Assembly: GCA_023150895.1 (NCBI GenBank) | Contig: JAKLJY010000021.1 | Coordinates: forward strand, 20,204-84,203 | DNA from: Myxococcota bacterium | GTDB lineage: Bacteria; Myxococcota_A; Bradymonadia; UBA7976; UBA1532 | DNA length: 64,000 nucleotides | Reading direction: 5' to 3' | In this document: in pieces, positions 1 to 8,830 of the stretch | How positions within the stretch are numbered: position 1 is the stretch's first letter | Layout: each line of letters starts with the position of its first letter | The notes under the pieces: generated by a model | What the model was told of the DNA's origin: nothing | The model's input: only the letters and a program-made list of their open reading frames with translations | The model's database searches: none | Made by a program: the position numbers and the translations under genes

Positions 1-1
1 G

Positions 2-865
2 GTGCTCTTTCGCCGCGTGTTCGCGGGCGAGGCGCCGGTCTCGCCTTTCGCGTTGAATCTCTTCAAGAACGTCGTGGCGATTCTGCTCATGACGGCGACG
101 CTCCTGGTCCTGGGCGAGTCCGTGAACACCGCCCGAACCGCCGAAGACTGGATTCGCCTGATCGCGAGCGGGGTCCTCGGCATCGCGATCTCCGATCTGC
201 TCTTCTTCCACGCGCTGCGGCGGCTCGGTGCGGGTCGCCTGACGGTCGTCGAGTGCGCATACGCCCCGTCGGTCGCGCTCTTCGGCATGCTCATGCTCGG
301 CGAAGTGCCGACGGCGGGCGACGCACTCGGTGCCGGCCTCGTCGCCGCCGGGATGCTCGTCATGGCCACCGGGCGCCCGTCTCCGGGCGGTCGCGGGGCT
401 GCCGGCGAGCCGGAGGCCTCGCCCATCGCCGGGGCCCTCTTCGGCCTCGGCGCGATGCTCACGGTCGCGGCGGCGATCATCGTCGCGAAGCCGGCGTTCG
501 AGAGCGGGGGCCTCGTCGAGGTCGCGCTCATCCGTCTGGTCTCGGGGGCCGTCGCGCTCATGCTGTTCACGTTGCCGAGCCGGACCCGCCGCGCCGAACT
601 TGCCGTGCTGCGGCCGTCCCCCGCATGGCGGGCCATGATCCCCGCCGCGGTTCTCGGCTCCTGGCTGTCGATGCTGCTCTGGGTGGGCGGATTCAAGTAC
701 ACGGACGCCGCGACCGCGGCCGTGCTGAACCAGACGACCACGGTCTTCACCTTGCTGCTCGCGCGGGTGATGCTCGGGGAGCCGTTGACGGGACGCCGCA
801 TCAGCGCCGTGCTGCTCGGGTTCAGTGGCGCGCTGTGCGTGCTGCTCACGCGCGCGGGGGCCTGA
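2..865 (+). CDS. EamA/DMT-family transporter, 5' end missing
   Basis: This is an inner-membrane permease of the drug/metabolite transporter (EamA) type; the substrate cannot be told from sequence. The visible 287 residues hold about nine hydrophobic segments in the usual two-repeat arrangement. The first repeat ends near residue 122, followed by a Gly/Pro-rich linker (about 124-140) and a second repeat. The second repeat ends with the characteristic ALNQTTTVFTLLLA and LGEPL stretch. The normal N-terminal first helix is absent, and the reading frame is open to the first base of the window. The GTG at position 2 is therefore probably an internal codon and the gene starts upstream. It converges on the Cys-rich lipoprotein gene just downstream, with only 10 bases between them. 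Confidence 0.85.
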   Translation: MLFRRVFAGEAPVSPFALNLFKNVVAILLMTATLLVLGESVNTARTAEDWIRLIASGVLGIAISDLLFFHALRRLGAGRLTVVECAYAPSVALFGMLMLGEVPTAGDALGAGLVAAGMLVMATGRPSPGGRGAAGEPEASPIAGALFGLGAMLTVAAAIIVAKPAFESGGLVEVALIRLVSGAVALMLFTLPSRTRRAELAVLRPSPAWRAMIPAAVLGSWLSMLLWVGGFKYTDAATAAVLNQTTTVFTLLLARVMLGEPLTGRRISAVLLGFSGALCVLLTRAGA

Positions 866-875
866 GCCGGGGCGC

Positions 876-1691
876 CTACCAGTCCACCGGGGCGCGGTAG
901 CCGCCGCACGTCTCGAGTGCGACGTCGCACAGGGCGTCCCGGCAGTCCGCACAGTCCGCCTGGTCGTCGTTGAACACGCAGGGGATGAGGCAGAGCGACC
1001 CGACGCACGCCATCCAGGCGCCGTAACAGGCCGCGCACGCCGACGAGAAGCCTGTCTGCTGGGCGACACAGCCGTCGACGCACGGTTGCGCGGGCATCTG
1101 ACCGAGGCAGGTGAGGCCACAGGCCGCCGAGATGTCCCGGAACGACGGATCCCCGCGCAGGACGTCGTCGTCGGCGGGGTTCGTGCAGGCGCCGTCCCCG
1201 ACCTGTTGGGGCGCGGCGGGATCCACCACGCAGAACCCGCCGAAACACAGCATGTCCGAAGCGCCGCAGTCCTCGTCCGTCTGGCACTCGTCCTCGCGGG
1301 GCGGGGGTTGGGTCGGGGGGGCGGTCGGGGCGGCCGTGGGTGGGGCCGGTCCCGCGTCGGGGCGATCGTTCGGCGGTGCCGTCGGGCCGGCCGTGGGGGG
1401 GGCCGTCGGCGCGGCCGTCGGCGGCACCCCACCCGCGTCGGGTCCACCCCCGGGCGGCTTGGTCGGCGAGGCCGTCGGCGGCCCCGGCGGCTCGAGGCCG
1501 GCGTCGAGCCGCGGCGTCTGCCCCGGCACGAGCGAGGTCAGGTCGACGGCCCCGAACCGGGTCTGCGCGTCGACCGGGCCCAGGTCCGGATCGGCGCTGA
1601 TGGCCTCGGCGCACCCGGCGAGCGCGAGGAGGCCGACGAGGGCGAGGCCGGGCTGCGCGGTCGGGCGAAGTCGGCGGGGTGAGAGGCGCAT
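876..1691 (-). CDS. Cys-rich lipoprotein with Pro/Thr-repeat linker
   Basis: Predicted exported lipoprotein of 271 residues with no recognised enzymatic domain. The N-terminus is basic, then hydrophobic, and ends in a lipobox (ALAGC, Cys at about residue 26). Residues about 70-130 are a low-complexity linker with repeated PPTAAPTAPP-type units. A Cys-rich region follows, with the spaced DECQTDEDC pattern also seen in the lipoprotein at 30276-31157. The C-terminal third has many paired cysteines, probably disulphide-bonded. Such linker-plus-Cys-rich lipoproteins are frequent in myxobacteria (general knowledge). Function unknown. The ATG start fits the signal sequence well. Confidence 0.75.
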   Translation of the reverse strand: MRLSPRRLRPTAQPGLALVGLLALAGCAEAISADPDLGPVDAQTRFGAVDLTSLVPGQTPRLDAGLEPPGPPTASPTKPPGGGPDAGGVPPTAAPTAPPTAGPTAPPNDRPDAGPAPPTAAPTAPPTQPPPREDECQTDEDCGASDMLCFGGFCVVDPAAPQQVGDGACTNPADDDVLRGDPSFRDISAACGLTCLGQMPAQPCVDGCVAQQTGFSSACAACYGAWMACVGSLCLIPCVFNDDQADCADCRDALCDVALETCGGYRAPVDW

Positions 1692-1757
1692 GGCCTGACG
1701 TTGTACCGGAACGCGGGGGGCGGGGCCAAGCGTCGGCGAGCGGGTCGACGGCCTCCG

Positions 1758-2225
1758 TCAGTGCAGGCACGGCTCCAGCGGCGCGTCCGCCAGGGTCGAC
1801 TTCGCGGACGGCGTCCCCAGGTACCCCAGGACGAGCCGGGCCATCTCGCGGGGGGGCGGGCGACGGGCCGAGCGCAGGACGGTGTCCATCTCCGTGACGA
1901 CCGACGACTCGTGTCCGTTCTGGCCCAGATGAACGAGCGCCCAGCCGGCGCTCGAACGGACCGTGAACGTGTCGTCGTAGAGGGCCCGGACCAGGGCGGG
2001 CAAGGCCTCCGCGGCGCCCACGACGTCGAGCACCCAGGCCGCCGTCGAGCGCACGTCCTCGTCGGGATCGGTCTCGAGCGCCCGCAGCGCGACCGAGACG
2101 GCGCACGGTAGCCGCCGCCGCGCCGCATGGACGAGGCCGACGACGCGTTTGCGCGGCGAAGGGCTGCGCACGAGCGCCCGGACGTGTTCTTCGAGGCCGT
2201 CGGGGGTTTCCATGTTCCCAACCAT
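1758..2225 (-). CDS. HEAT-repeat protein
   Basis: Small protein of about 155 residues made of HEAT-like helical repeats. The pattern DPDEDVRSTAAWVLDVVG is followed by a second unit, DDTFTVRSSAGWALVHLG, which are consecutive repeats with the conserved Asp/Val/Arg positions. Such proteins usually act as binding scaffolds, and nothing catalytic is visible. The reading frame extends upstream to 2315, but that part reads like non-coding sequence. The starts MVGN (2225) or MET (2213) are preferred; neither has a strong ribosome-binding site. It is divergent from the Gly-rich lipoprotein gene at 2367. Confidence 0.65.
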   Translation of the reverse strand: MVGNMETPDGLEEHVRALVRSPSPRKRVVGLVHAARRRLPCAVSVALRALETDPDEDVRSTAAWVLDVVGAAEALPALVRALYDDTFTVRSSAGWALVHLGQNGHESSVVTEMDTVLRSARRPPPREMARLVLGYLGTPSAKSTLADAPLEPCLH

Positions 2226-2366
2226 CGCCCGACCGGTGCGGCGAGTTGAGAGAAAAGCGCGGGTGGGTCTAGGATGCCGGTCAATCGACACCAGAAGTCT
2301 CCGAAGCCAGACCACCCCATCCCCGGTGCCGCGACGCGCGGCGCCGCATCAGAAAGCAGGCCCCGC

Positions 2367-5045
2367 ATGAACAGACCCACGGCGACGCGCGCAATGACGG
2401 CGCGCTGGCTCTCCGGCACGATGGCCACCGTCGGGGTGATCCTCGGCGCGGGCTGCGACGACGGCAAGGTCGCCACGTTCCCCGCGTTCGACGCCAGCAC
2501 GGGCGGCCAGGTTCAGCCGCCGACGGGCGGTGAGGGTGGCAACCCGGTCGAGCCCGACCTCGGCCCGGTGGGCGGTTCAGCGGGCGGTGCCGGCGGCAGC
2601 GTCGGCGGTGCCGGCGGTGAAACGGGCGGCGCCGGCGGCGAGACGGGCGGTGCCGGCGGCGAGACGGGCGGTGCCGGCGGCGAGACGGGCGGTGCCGGCG
2701 GCGAGGTCGGCGGGGCCGGCGGCGCCGGGGGTGAGACCGGTGGCGCCGGCGGCGGGGGCAGCGAGCCCCCCCCGGACGGGCCGCTGCCCGACTTCGATCA
2801 GGTCGCCATCACGACGGCCGGCGATACGACGTACGTCTTCTGGGCGGACGCGGACGGCCTCTGGCTGCGCAGCTTCGGCGCCGATCTGACCTGGACGGGA
2901 GAGGCCGTCGCCGTCACCGGCGCGCCGGCGGCGCGCGCCCGGGTGGCGGCCTACACCGTCTCCGAGATCCCGTACCTGCTCTGGTCCGAAGGCGACGATG
3001 GCCCGATCCAGTTCATCGGGGCGTTCGACGCCGGTGCCGCGCCCATCCCCCTCGAGGTCACGGGCCGCCCGCTGGTCAGCCAGATTCAGGGGCAGCTCCT
3101 GGTCGTCGGGCGCGCGTCGGGGGTCGAGGCCGATCGCCCGATCGCCTGGCAGATCGTCGATCCGGCCTTTGGGGCCGCGCTGCCCCCCGAGTCGTTTGCG
3201 GGCCCGAATCAGCCGCCGGACGCCGTCGCGAGCCTGGCGGATGCCGCCATCCTCCGGTTCGGCACGACGGGGCAGTGCCTCTTCCTCGACCCGAGCGGCG
3301 TCGCCATCGGCAACTTCCTCTGCCGCGACGGCAATCCGGGCTTCCTGTCGAGCGACGGGCTCGGCGGCCGGTTGATCTTCACCTCCCTGCGCCGCGGTGA
3401 TCTGGTCAGCCAGGTGTTGCCCATCCTGGGCGCGGGCGTCCACACGCCGTTCATCCTCGGGGCCGAGGTCGGCGAGACGATCGAGAATCCCTTCCCGGCG
3501 GACAACGGCAACCGGCCGGTCATCCTGCGCTCCAACAGCGCCGCCGACGAGGGCAAGATGGCGGCGTTTTTCCCCGAGGTCGACCACCTCTACAAGGGCC
3601 CGCTCTTCGAGGTCTGGCCGGAGATCGGCACCCGGGCGCTGGTGCGCCGCGGCGAACAGGCGGTCCACGTGCGCTTCGGGTACGACGACGCGCCCCGGCT
3701 GACGATCGAGCCCGTCACCGAGCGACGATTCGAGGGGCCCGCCTACGGCTTCAGCCCGCCGCCCAACATCGATCCGGCCTGCGTTCCGACCCTCGAGGAC
3801 TGCAGCGCCGTCGATCTCGACTGCGACGACTTGCCCAACAACGGTCTGTGTTGTGGTCTCGACGCCCTGCGCTGGCGCCGCAACATCACCCCGCCCGCGC
3901 CCATCACGAAGTTTTTCTTCGGCGAGGCACCGAACCGCGACGTCTACTTCGTCGCCGCCGAGCTCCAGGATGGTCAGATCCGTCCCTATTTCGTGGACTT
4001 CACCGATCGCGACGGCAACGTCAGCGAGGCCTCGGCCTTCGTGACGGACATGCAGGACGCGCCGCGCATGAACGAGCCCGCGTACGACCTCCGGGGGGCG
4101 CATGATCTGCTCGGCTATGTGAACGTCAGCTCGTGGCGCGCGACGCTCGCCCGCGACGCGCAGAACCAGATCGGCGTCTTCTGGAACCCGCCGTCCGCCG
4201 GCGCGACGCAGCAGAACACCCGGGTCTTCAGCCCGCTCGATGGCTGCGAGTCCGTCCTGGCTTTCGACCGCGTGGTCGGCGATCCGGCCATCCCGGGCGA
4301 GATCGCGGCCATCGCAGTCTGCCCGGACCGCATCTTGCGGGTGCCGCCTCGCTACACGGACGGCGAGACGCAGGTCGTGCCCATCGCCGCCCCCGGTGAC
4401 ATCCCCGTGCGGGCGGAGTGGGCGACGATCACGCGCTTCAGCCCGGAGATCCTGATCGTCATCGTGGCCTACCGCACCGAGGCGGGCGATCTGCAGTTCC
4501 TGCGCTGGCAGGTCTCGCCCGCGCCCGGCGTCGGGGCGCCCTCCGGCATTGCGCCCCAGGCCGTCGGCGGCGGTGCGTTGGCTTCCGTGCCCGCCGCCGA
4601 CCGCGCGTGGCCCATCCACTGGAGCGTCTCCAACACGGCGTACGTCCAGCTCACGGGGCCCGCCGAGGCGCGGGGCCTCGTGGCCGACGGGCAGGGCTGG
4701 GTCTGGTCCAACGTCGTCACGTCGGCGACGGTCGAGCGCTACGAGCTCGCCGATCTGAACAACCAGCTCATCGGCGGTGGACCTCTGCCCGACGGCAGCG
4801 GTTTCGGCTTCTGGACGCTCAGCCTCGGCGGTGATGGGGGCACGAACCTGTGGTCTCCCTCGGCTTCGGTGACGCTGCCGGGGGTTCAGAACGCCCTGTG
4901 GCACACCACCCGCGGGCTCTCGAACGACGTGCGCGGCGCCTTCAACGGCAAGCTCTACCCCGGCGTGATGGCCATCTACCCCGATCCGGCCAACCCCGGT
5001 CAGTTCACTATTGATCTGACCGGCGCGCGCTGCGCGGCGCCCTGA
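2367..5045 (+). CDS. Large lipoprotein with Gly-rich tandem-repeat linker
   Basis: Predicted secreted lipoprotein of 892 residues. A signal sequence ends with a lipobox (LGAGC). A long Gly/Ala/Glu/Thr linker encoded by 21-bp tandem repeats follows. The large globular remainder, from about residue 145, is rich in short beta-strand motifs such as TYVFWADADGLWLRSF, suggesting a beta-propeller-like fold. A cluster of Cys near residues 470-500 (CVPTLEDCSAVDLDCDD) suggests disulphides or a calcium-binding loop. No catalytic motif was recognised, and a surface or sensory role is only a guess. The start at 2367 was chosen because upstream codons look non-coding and the signal peptide begins there. 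The last codons and stop lie inside a 26-bp tandem repeat. Confidence 0.75.
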   Translation: MNRPTATRAMTARWLSGTMATVGVILGAGCDDGKVATFPAFDASTGGQVQPPTGGEGGNPVEPDLGPVGGSAGGAGGSVGGAGGETGGAGGETGGAGGETGGAGGETGGAGGEVGGAGGAGGETGGAGGGGSEPPPDGPLPDFDQVAITTAGDTTYVFWADADGLWLRSFGADLTWTGEAVAVTGAPAARARVAAYTVSEIPYLLWSEGDDGPIQFIGAFDAGAAPIPLEVTGRPLVSQIQGQLLVVGRASGVEADRPIAWQIVDPAFGAALPPESFAGPNQPPDAVASLADAAILRFGTTGQCLFLDPSGVAIGNFLCRDGNPGFLSSDGLGGRLIFTSLRRGDLVSQVLPILGAGVHTPFILGAEVGETIENPFPADNGNRPVILRSNSAADEGKMAAFFPEVDHLYKGPLFEVWPEIGTRALVRRGEQAVHVRFGYDDAPRLTIEPVTERRFEGPAYGFSPPPNIDPACVPTLEDCSAVDLDCDDLPNNGLCCGLDALRWRRNITPPAPITKFFFGEAPNRDVYFVAAELQDGQIRPYFVDFTDRDGNVSEASAFVTDMQDAPRMNEPAYDLRGAHDLLGYVNVSSWRATLARDAQNQIGVFWNPPSAGATQQNTRVFSPLDGCESVLAFDRVVGDPAIPGEIAAIAVCPDRILRVPPRYTDGETQVVPIAAPGDIPVRAEWATITRFSPEILIVIVAYRTEAGDLQFLRWQVSPAPGVGAPSGIAPQAVGGGALASVPAADRAWPIHWSVSNTAYVQLTGPAEARGLVADGQGWVWSNVVTSATVERYELADLNNQLIGGGPLPDGSGFGFWTLSLGGDGGTNLWSPSASVTLPGVQNALWHTTRGLSNDVRGAFNGKLYPGVMAIYPDPANPGQFTIDLTGARCAAP
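2583..2708 (+). repeat. Six 21-bp tandem repeats encoding GG(A)GGET linker
   Basis: Six consecutive 21-bp units, with occasional synonymous changes, encode repeats of the form GGAGGET inside the lipoprotein at 2367-5045. The third, fourth and fifth units are the most alike (unit starts 2625, 2646 and 2667), which indicates recent slippage or unequal crossing-over. Copy number is likely to vary among strains. The repeat stays in frame, so length change would only lengthen or shorten the linker. Confidence 0.85.
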
Positions 5046-5098
5046 TCGGCGCGCGCTGCGCGGCGCCCTGATCGGCGCGCGCTGCGCGGCGCCCTGAG
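5021..5098. repeat. Three 26-bp tandem repeats duplicating a gene's 3' end
   Basis: Three contiguous 26-bp units start at 5021, 5047 and 5073. The first two are identical and the third differs only in its final base. The first copy contains the last seven codons (GARCAAP) and stop of the lipoprotein gene; the other two lie in the space before the convergent dehydrogenase gene. Each unit holds an imperfect GC-rich inverted repeat (GGCGC...GCGCC), so each transcript copy can fold into a hairpin. The array could act as a terminator between convergent genes. Confidence 0.85.
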
Positions 5099-5102
5099 GC
5101 GA

Positions 5103-6083
5103 TCAGCCGGCGGGATCGAGCAGCACCTTGACGGCGCCGGGTCGCGCGGCATGCGCGAGGGCCGCGCGGCCGTCCGACAGGCCGTAGCGCGCCGTCACGA
5201 GGCCGGCCACGTCGACGGCGCCCGACGCGAGGAGGCGAAGCGCGGGCTCGAAGGGACCGCAGCGCGAGCCGACGACGGTGACCTCGTCGATGACCCAGCC
5301 GTTGAGATCCGGGAGATCGGTCGAGGCCCCCGGCGGGCGGTGAACGGTCGATTTCAGCGCGATCGTCCCCCGGGGGCGGACCAGCGCGGCGGCCTGCGAG
5401 AGGCCCGCGGCCGAACCGGTGCACTCCACCACGACGTCGGCGCCCGCGGCTTCCGCGGCGGACTCGGGCGAGAGCGCCGTCACGCCGCGCGGCAACAGGG
5501 CGCGCTTCTCCGGGCTGCGGGTGATCGCGATGACCTCGGCACCCGTGAGCGCGAGCACCCGCGCACAGAGCTGTCCGAGGCGTCCGGCCCCGAGCACGAC
5601 CACGCGTGCGGACGGCCGGACGTGGATCTGCTCGGCGAGCTGGCAGGCGGCCGCCAGCGGTTCCACGAAGACGGCGGCCTCGTCCGGCACCCCGTCGGGG
5701 ACCGGGTGCAGGTTCGCGACCGGCAGCGAGACGAACTCGGCGAAGGCGCCATCACGGCCCGCGATGCCGAGCACGGTCCGGTGCGGGCAATGCGTCGGTC
5801 GACCGGCCCGGCAGGTCGGGCAGGTCCCGCATGGGCAATTGATGTCGGCCACGACGCGGCGTCCCGCCCACGACGTCGGCCCGCTCGTGCCCGGCGCGTC
5901 GACGACCTCGCCGACGAACTCGTGCCCGAGGGTGCCCTCGAAGCCCATGTACCCCCGCAAGAGCTCGAGATCCGTGGCGCAGATTCCGGCGAGCCGGACC
6001 CGGAGCCAGGCTTCGCCCGGGCGGGGGCCGGCCGGCGCGGTCGAGATTACCGGGCCGCCGCTTTCGAGGCGCAGCGCCCGCAT
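5103..6083 (-). CDS. Zinc-type medium-chain alcohol dehydrogenase family protein
   Basis: Predicted cytoplasmic NAD(P)-dependent dehydrogenase of 326 residues; the alcohol or polyol substrate is unknown. The GroES-like N-terminal half carries the catalytic-zinc motif GHEFVGEVV and ICATDLE. It also has a four-Cys structural-zinc loop (CPCGTCPTCRAG followed by HC). The Rossmann half has VVLGAGRLGQL. The ATG start overlaps the TGA of the upstream PilZ-receiver gene as TGATG, so the two are probably translationally coupled. It is slightly shorter than the usual 340-350 residues but no core motif is missing. It converges on the 26-bp repeat array. Confidence 0.85.
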   Translation of the reverse strand: MRALRLESGGPVISTAPAGPRPGEAWLRVRLAGICATDLELLRGYMGFEGTLGHEFVGEVVDAPGTSGPTSWAGRRVVADINCPCGTCPTCRAGRPTHCPHRTVLGIAGRDGAFAEFVSLPVANLHPVPDGVPDEAAVFVEPLAAACQLAEQIHVRPSARVVVLGAGRLGQLCARVLALTGAEVIAITRSPEKRALLPRGVTALSPESAAEAAGADVVVECTGSAAGLSQAAALVRPRGTIALKSTVHRPPGASTDLPDLNGWVIDEVTVVGSRCGPFEPALRLLASGAVDVAGLVTARYGLSDGRAALAHAARPGAVKVLLDPAG

Positions 6084-6865
6084 CACGGCGCGGCGCCCGC
6101 TCGTCGCTCGTCGAACTTCAGCAGCACTTTCAGCGTGTTGAACAGCGGCTTGAGCTGAACGGGCTTGCGCAGAAAGACGTCCGCGCCGGCCGCGATGGCC
6201 TCGGCCTTGTCCCCGGGGAACGGGCGCGACAAGGCGAAGATGGGCGTCTGTTGCGTCACCTGCCGGCGGATGCGGCGGATGATCTCGCTGCCGTCGACCT
6301 CCGGGGTGCGCAGCTCGACCATGTACAGATCGAATCGGACGCCCCGCGCGAGCTCGAGCGCTTCGAGGCCATCCGCCGCCTCGAGGACGTCGAGGTAACC
6401 GTCGACCTCGAAGACGTCGCGGGCCATGGCCGTCAGACCGTTCCGGAAGAGTTCACGGGCATAACGATTGGGGTCGACGATGAGGATGCGAAGCTGGTCG
6501 CGCGGGTCGACCGCGCGCGCCGGCTCGAAGGCGGCGTCGATGAGGGCCTCGAAGTGCGAGCGCTTGACCGGATCCGTAAGCGTGTCGAACTCGAGACCGA
6601 TGCCGAGGATGGGCGGCAGATCCGGGCCCGGCGACTGTGCGCCGCACCAGCGCACCGTGGCATCGACCGGCACGCTGACGCGGGTGCCGGCGCAGAAGAG
6701 CTCGAGAGCGACGCGCTGACCGAGCTCGAAGTGGTCCTCCGTCGCGACGAAGAGCCCGCCCCGCGAGATGTTCTCGGAATAGTCCGTCTTCAACACGCCC
6801 GCCGAGGCGTAGGCGATGCGCAAGTGGACCGGGGCTCGCGCGTGAATGCGTCGCTCGATGCTCAT
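6083..6865 (-). CDS. PilZ domain plus atypical receiver domain protein
   Basis: Probable cyclic-di-GMP-binding regulator of 260 residues. Residues 1-100 form a PilZ domain with the ligand motifs RIHAR (RxxxR) and NISRGG (NxSxxG). Residues about 125-250 are a response-regulator receiver. The phospho-acceptor position before RTPEVDG is Glu184 instead of Asp, and the usual acidic pair at the start of the fold is reduced to one Asp (IVDPN). Lys234 (RKP) and Ser213 are kept. The receiver is therefore probably not phosphorylated and may be locked in one state (inference). The ATG at 6865 is preceded by GAGGAG at good spacing. Its stop overlaps the start of the dehydrogenase gene. Confidence 0.85.
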   Translation of the reverse strand: MSIERRIHARAPVHLRIAYASAGVLKTDYSENISRGGLFVATEDHFELGQRVALELFCAGTRVSVPVDATVRWCGAQSPGPDLPPILGIGLEFDTLTDPVKRSHFEALIDAAFEPARAVDPRDQLRILIVDPNRYARELFRNGLTAMARDVFEVDGYLDVLEAADGLEALELARGVRFDLYMVELRTPEVDGSEIIRRIRRQVTQQTPIFALSRPFPGDKAEAIAAGADVFLRKPVQLKPLFNTLKVLLKFDERRAGAAP

Positions 6866-6950
6866 CGAAAGGTCTCCTCGAACGCGTCCGGAACCGCTCA
6901 ACTGCGGCCCGAACGGCCCTTTTCAGCCATCGGCCGTGCCGGCTTTTTCC

Positions 6951-6979
6951 TTGACCCGATACCTGAAACGCAATACGTA
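6951..6979 (+). promoter_or_regulatory. Candidate promoter of the nuo operon
   Basis: A TTGACC -35-like hexamer lies at 6951-6956. A weak -10-like TACGTA follows after 17 bases, about 50 bases before the nuoE start. The surrounding stretch is less GC-rich than its neighbours. The -10 match is poor, so this is only a candidate. Confidence 0.3.
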
Positions 6980-7031
6980 AGCGCGGCCAAATCCCGCCCC
7001 CAGGGGAACCCCGCATCCGCAGGTACAGCCC

Positions 7032-7550
7032 ATGAGCCTCGCTTTCTCCGACGCCGCCATGCGGCGCTTCGAGAAGATCGTCTCCCGTTATCCGAACAAG
7101 CAGGCTGCCCTGCTGCCCGTCTTGCACCTCGCCCAGGAAGAGTTCGGCTACGTGCCGCCCGAGGCCATGGAGTACGTCGGCGCCCTCCTCGGCGTGCCCC
7201 CCATCAAGGTGCAGCACGTCGCGACGTTCTACACGATGTACAACCTGAAGCCCGTGGGCCGGTTCCACGTTCAGGTGTGCACGAACATCGCCTGCTACCT
7301 CACCGGTGGACCGGAGATCTTCGCCCACCTGAAGCGCAAGCTGGGGGTCGAGAACAAGGGCACCACCGCGGACGGCGTCTTCACCCTCGAGGAGGTCGAG
7401 TGCCTCGCCGCGTGCGGCAACGCGCCGGCCATCCAGGTGAACGACAAGCACGACCACGAGTGGCCCATCGTCTACCACGAGGACCAGACCGTCGCGAAGG
7501 TCGACGCACTCATCGCCGACCTGCGCAAGAAGGCGAGCGCGTCGCCATGA
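7032..7550 (+). CDS. nuoE: NADH-quinone oxidoreductase subunit E
   Basis: Peripheral-arm subunit of respiratory Complex I (24-kDa type, thioredoxin-like fold) holding the [2Fe-2S] cluster N1a and partnering NuoF. The 172-residue length is normal. It shows the helical N-terminus (LLPVLHLAQEEFGY), the FYTMYNLKPVG segment and the cluster ligands in CTNIAC and CLAACG. An ATG with AGGT upstream starts it. Its TGA overlaps the nuoF ATG by the ATGA arrangement. First gene of a seven-gene nuo operon. Confidence 0.96.
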   Translation: MSLAFSDAAMRRFEKIVSRYPNKQAALLPVLHLAQEEFGYVPPEAMEYVGALLGVPPIKVQHVATFYTMYNLKPVGRFHVQVCTNIACYLTGGPEIFAHLKRKLGVENKGTTADGVFTLEEVECLAACGNAPAIQVNDKHDHEWPIVYHEDQTVAKVDALIADLRKKASASP

Positions 7551-8827
7551 AGAATCTCGACGTCAAGATTCTCACGAAGCACCTCGACGACCCCGAGCTT
7601 CACACCCTGGCCGCCTACGAGCGCCACGGCGGCTACGGGGCGCTGCGCAAGGCGTTGAAGGGGGGCATGACCCCCGAGAAGATCCACGAGGAGGTCAAGG
7701 CCTCCAACCTCCGCGGTCGCGGGGGCGCGGGTTTTCCCACCGGCATCAAGTGGGGCTTCCTGCCCAAGCAGACCGAAAAGCCCGTGTACCTCGTCATCAA
7801 CGCCGACGAGGGCGAGCCGGGGACGTTCAAGGATCGCCTCATCATGGAGCGCAACCCGCACTCCCTGATCGAGGGCTGCATTCTTTCTTGCTTCGCCCTC
7901 AAAGCGAACCACTGCTTCATCTACATCCGCGGTGAGCTCTTCAAGGCCATCAAGCGCATCGAGCAGGCCATCGAAGAGGCCCGCGCGAAGGGCTACGTCG
8001 GCCCGAACGTGCTCGGCACCGGCTTCAGGTGCGAGATCGTCGCGCACCCCGGCGCCGGCGCGTACATCTGCGGCGAAGAGATGGCGCTCATCGAGTCCCT
8101 CGAGGGCAAGCCCGGCCAGCCGCGCAACAAACCGCCCTTCCCGGCGCACGTCGGCCTCTTCGGCTGCCCGACGATCGTCAACAACGTCGAGACGATCGCC
8201 TACGTGCCGTGGATCGTCGAAAACGGTGGTCAGGCCTACTCGGACCTCGGCAGCGACCGCAACGGCGGCCTCAAGATCTGGGGCGTCTCGGGCAGCGTCA
8301 AGCGACCGGGCCTCTGGGAGCTCCCGATGGGCATCCCGATGCGCTACCTCATCGAGGAGTGCGCGGGCGGCATGAAGGACGGCAAGGTCATGAAGGGTGT
8401 CATCCCGGGCGGTTCGTCCTGCCCGCCGATGCTCGCCCGCGAGATCGACGTCGCCCTCGACATCGAGAGCATCAAGAAGGCCGGCTCCATGCTCGGCACG
8501 GGCTGCGTGACGGTCTTCGAAGAGGGCATCTGCACCGTGCGCCTCGCGCAGCGCATCGCCCACTTCTACGAGCACGAGAGCTGCGGGCAGTGCACGCCCT
8601 GCCGCGAAGGTACGGGTTGGCTCTACCGCAACGTGAAGCGCCTCGAGCACGGCGACGCCCTCGAAGGGGGCCTCGGTCTGCTCGAGAGCATCTGCAACCG
8701 CATCCTGGGCAACACGATCTGTGCCCTCGGTGATGCGGCGGCCATGCCCATTCAGGGCTTCATCCAGCGCTTCGGAGACGAGTGGGCGGCCCACCTCGGC
8801 GCCGGCCGCTGTCCGATCCAGGGGTAG
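7547..8827 (+). CDS. nuoF: NADH-quinone oxidoreductase subunit F
   Basis: NADH-binding, FMN-containing subunit (51-kDa type) of Complex I, 426 residues. The glycine-rich NADH/FMN motifs [13 protein letters not shown] and [10 protein letters not shown] are present. The [4Fe-4S] N3 ligands are in CGQCTPC plus a later Cys (NTICALGD). It is translationally coupled to nuoE through ATGA. In most nuo operons nuoG follows, but here nuoJ comes next after 3 bases. The NuoG, H, I and A-D partners must be encoded elsewhere if the complex is complete. Confidence 0.97.
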   Translation: MKNLDVKILTKHLDDPELHTLAAYERHGGYGALRKALKGGMTPEKIHEEVKASNLRGRGGAGFPTGIKWGFLPKQTEKPVYLVINADEGEPGTFKDRLIMERNPHSLIEGCILSCFALKANHCFIYIRGELFKAIKRIEQAIEEARAKGYVGPNVLGTGFRCEIVAHPGAGAYICGEEMALIESLEGKPGQPRNKPPFPAHVGLFGCPTIVNNVETIAYVPWIVENGGQAYSDLGSDRNGGLKIWGVSGSVKRPGLWELPMGIPMRYLIEECAGGMKDGKVMKGVIPGGSSCPPMLAREIDVALDIESIKKAGSMLGTGCVTVFEEGICTVRLAQRIAHFYEHESCGQCTPCREGTGWLYRNVKRLEHGDALEGGLGLLESICNRILGNTICALGDAAAMPIQGFIQRFGDEWAAHLGAGRCPIQG

Positions 8828-8830
8828 GCG

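Noticed and set aside
2583..2708. A possible CRISPR-like array
   Set aside because: The units are contiguous with no spacers and stay in frame as a coding Gly-rich linker, so it is a coding tandem repeat.
2577..4904. A 775-codon open frame antisense to the Gly-rich lipoprotein
   Set aside because: No signal, domain or RBS; its composition is only the complement of the real gene on the plus strand.
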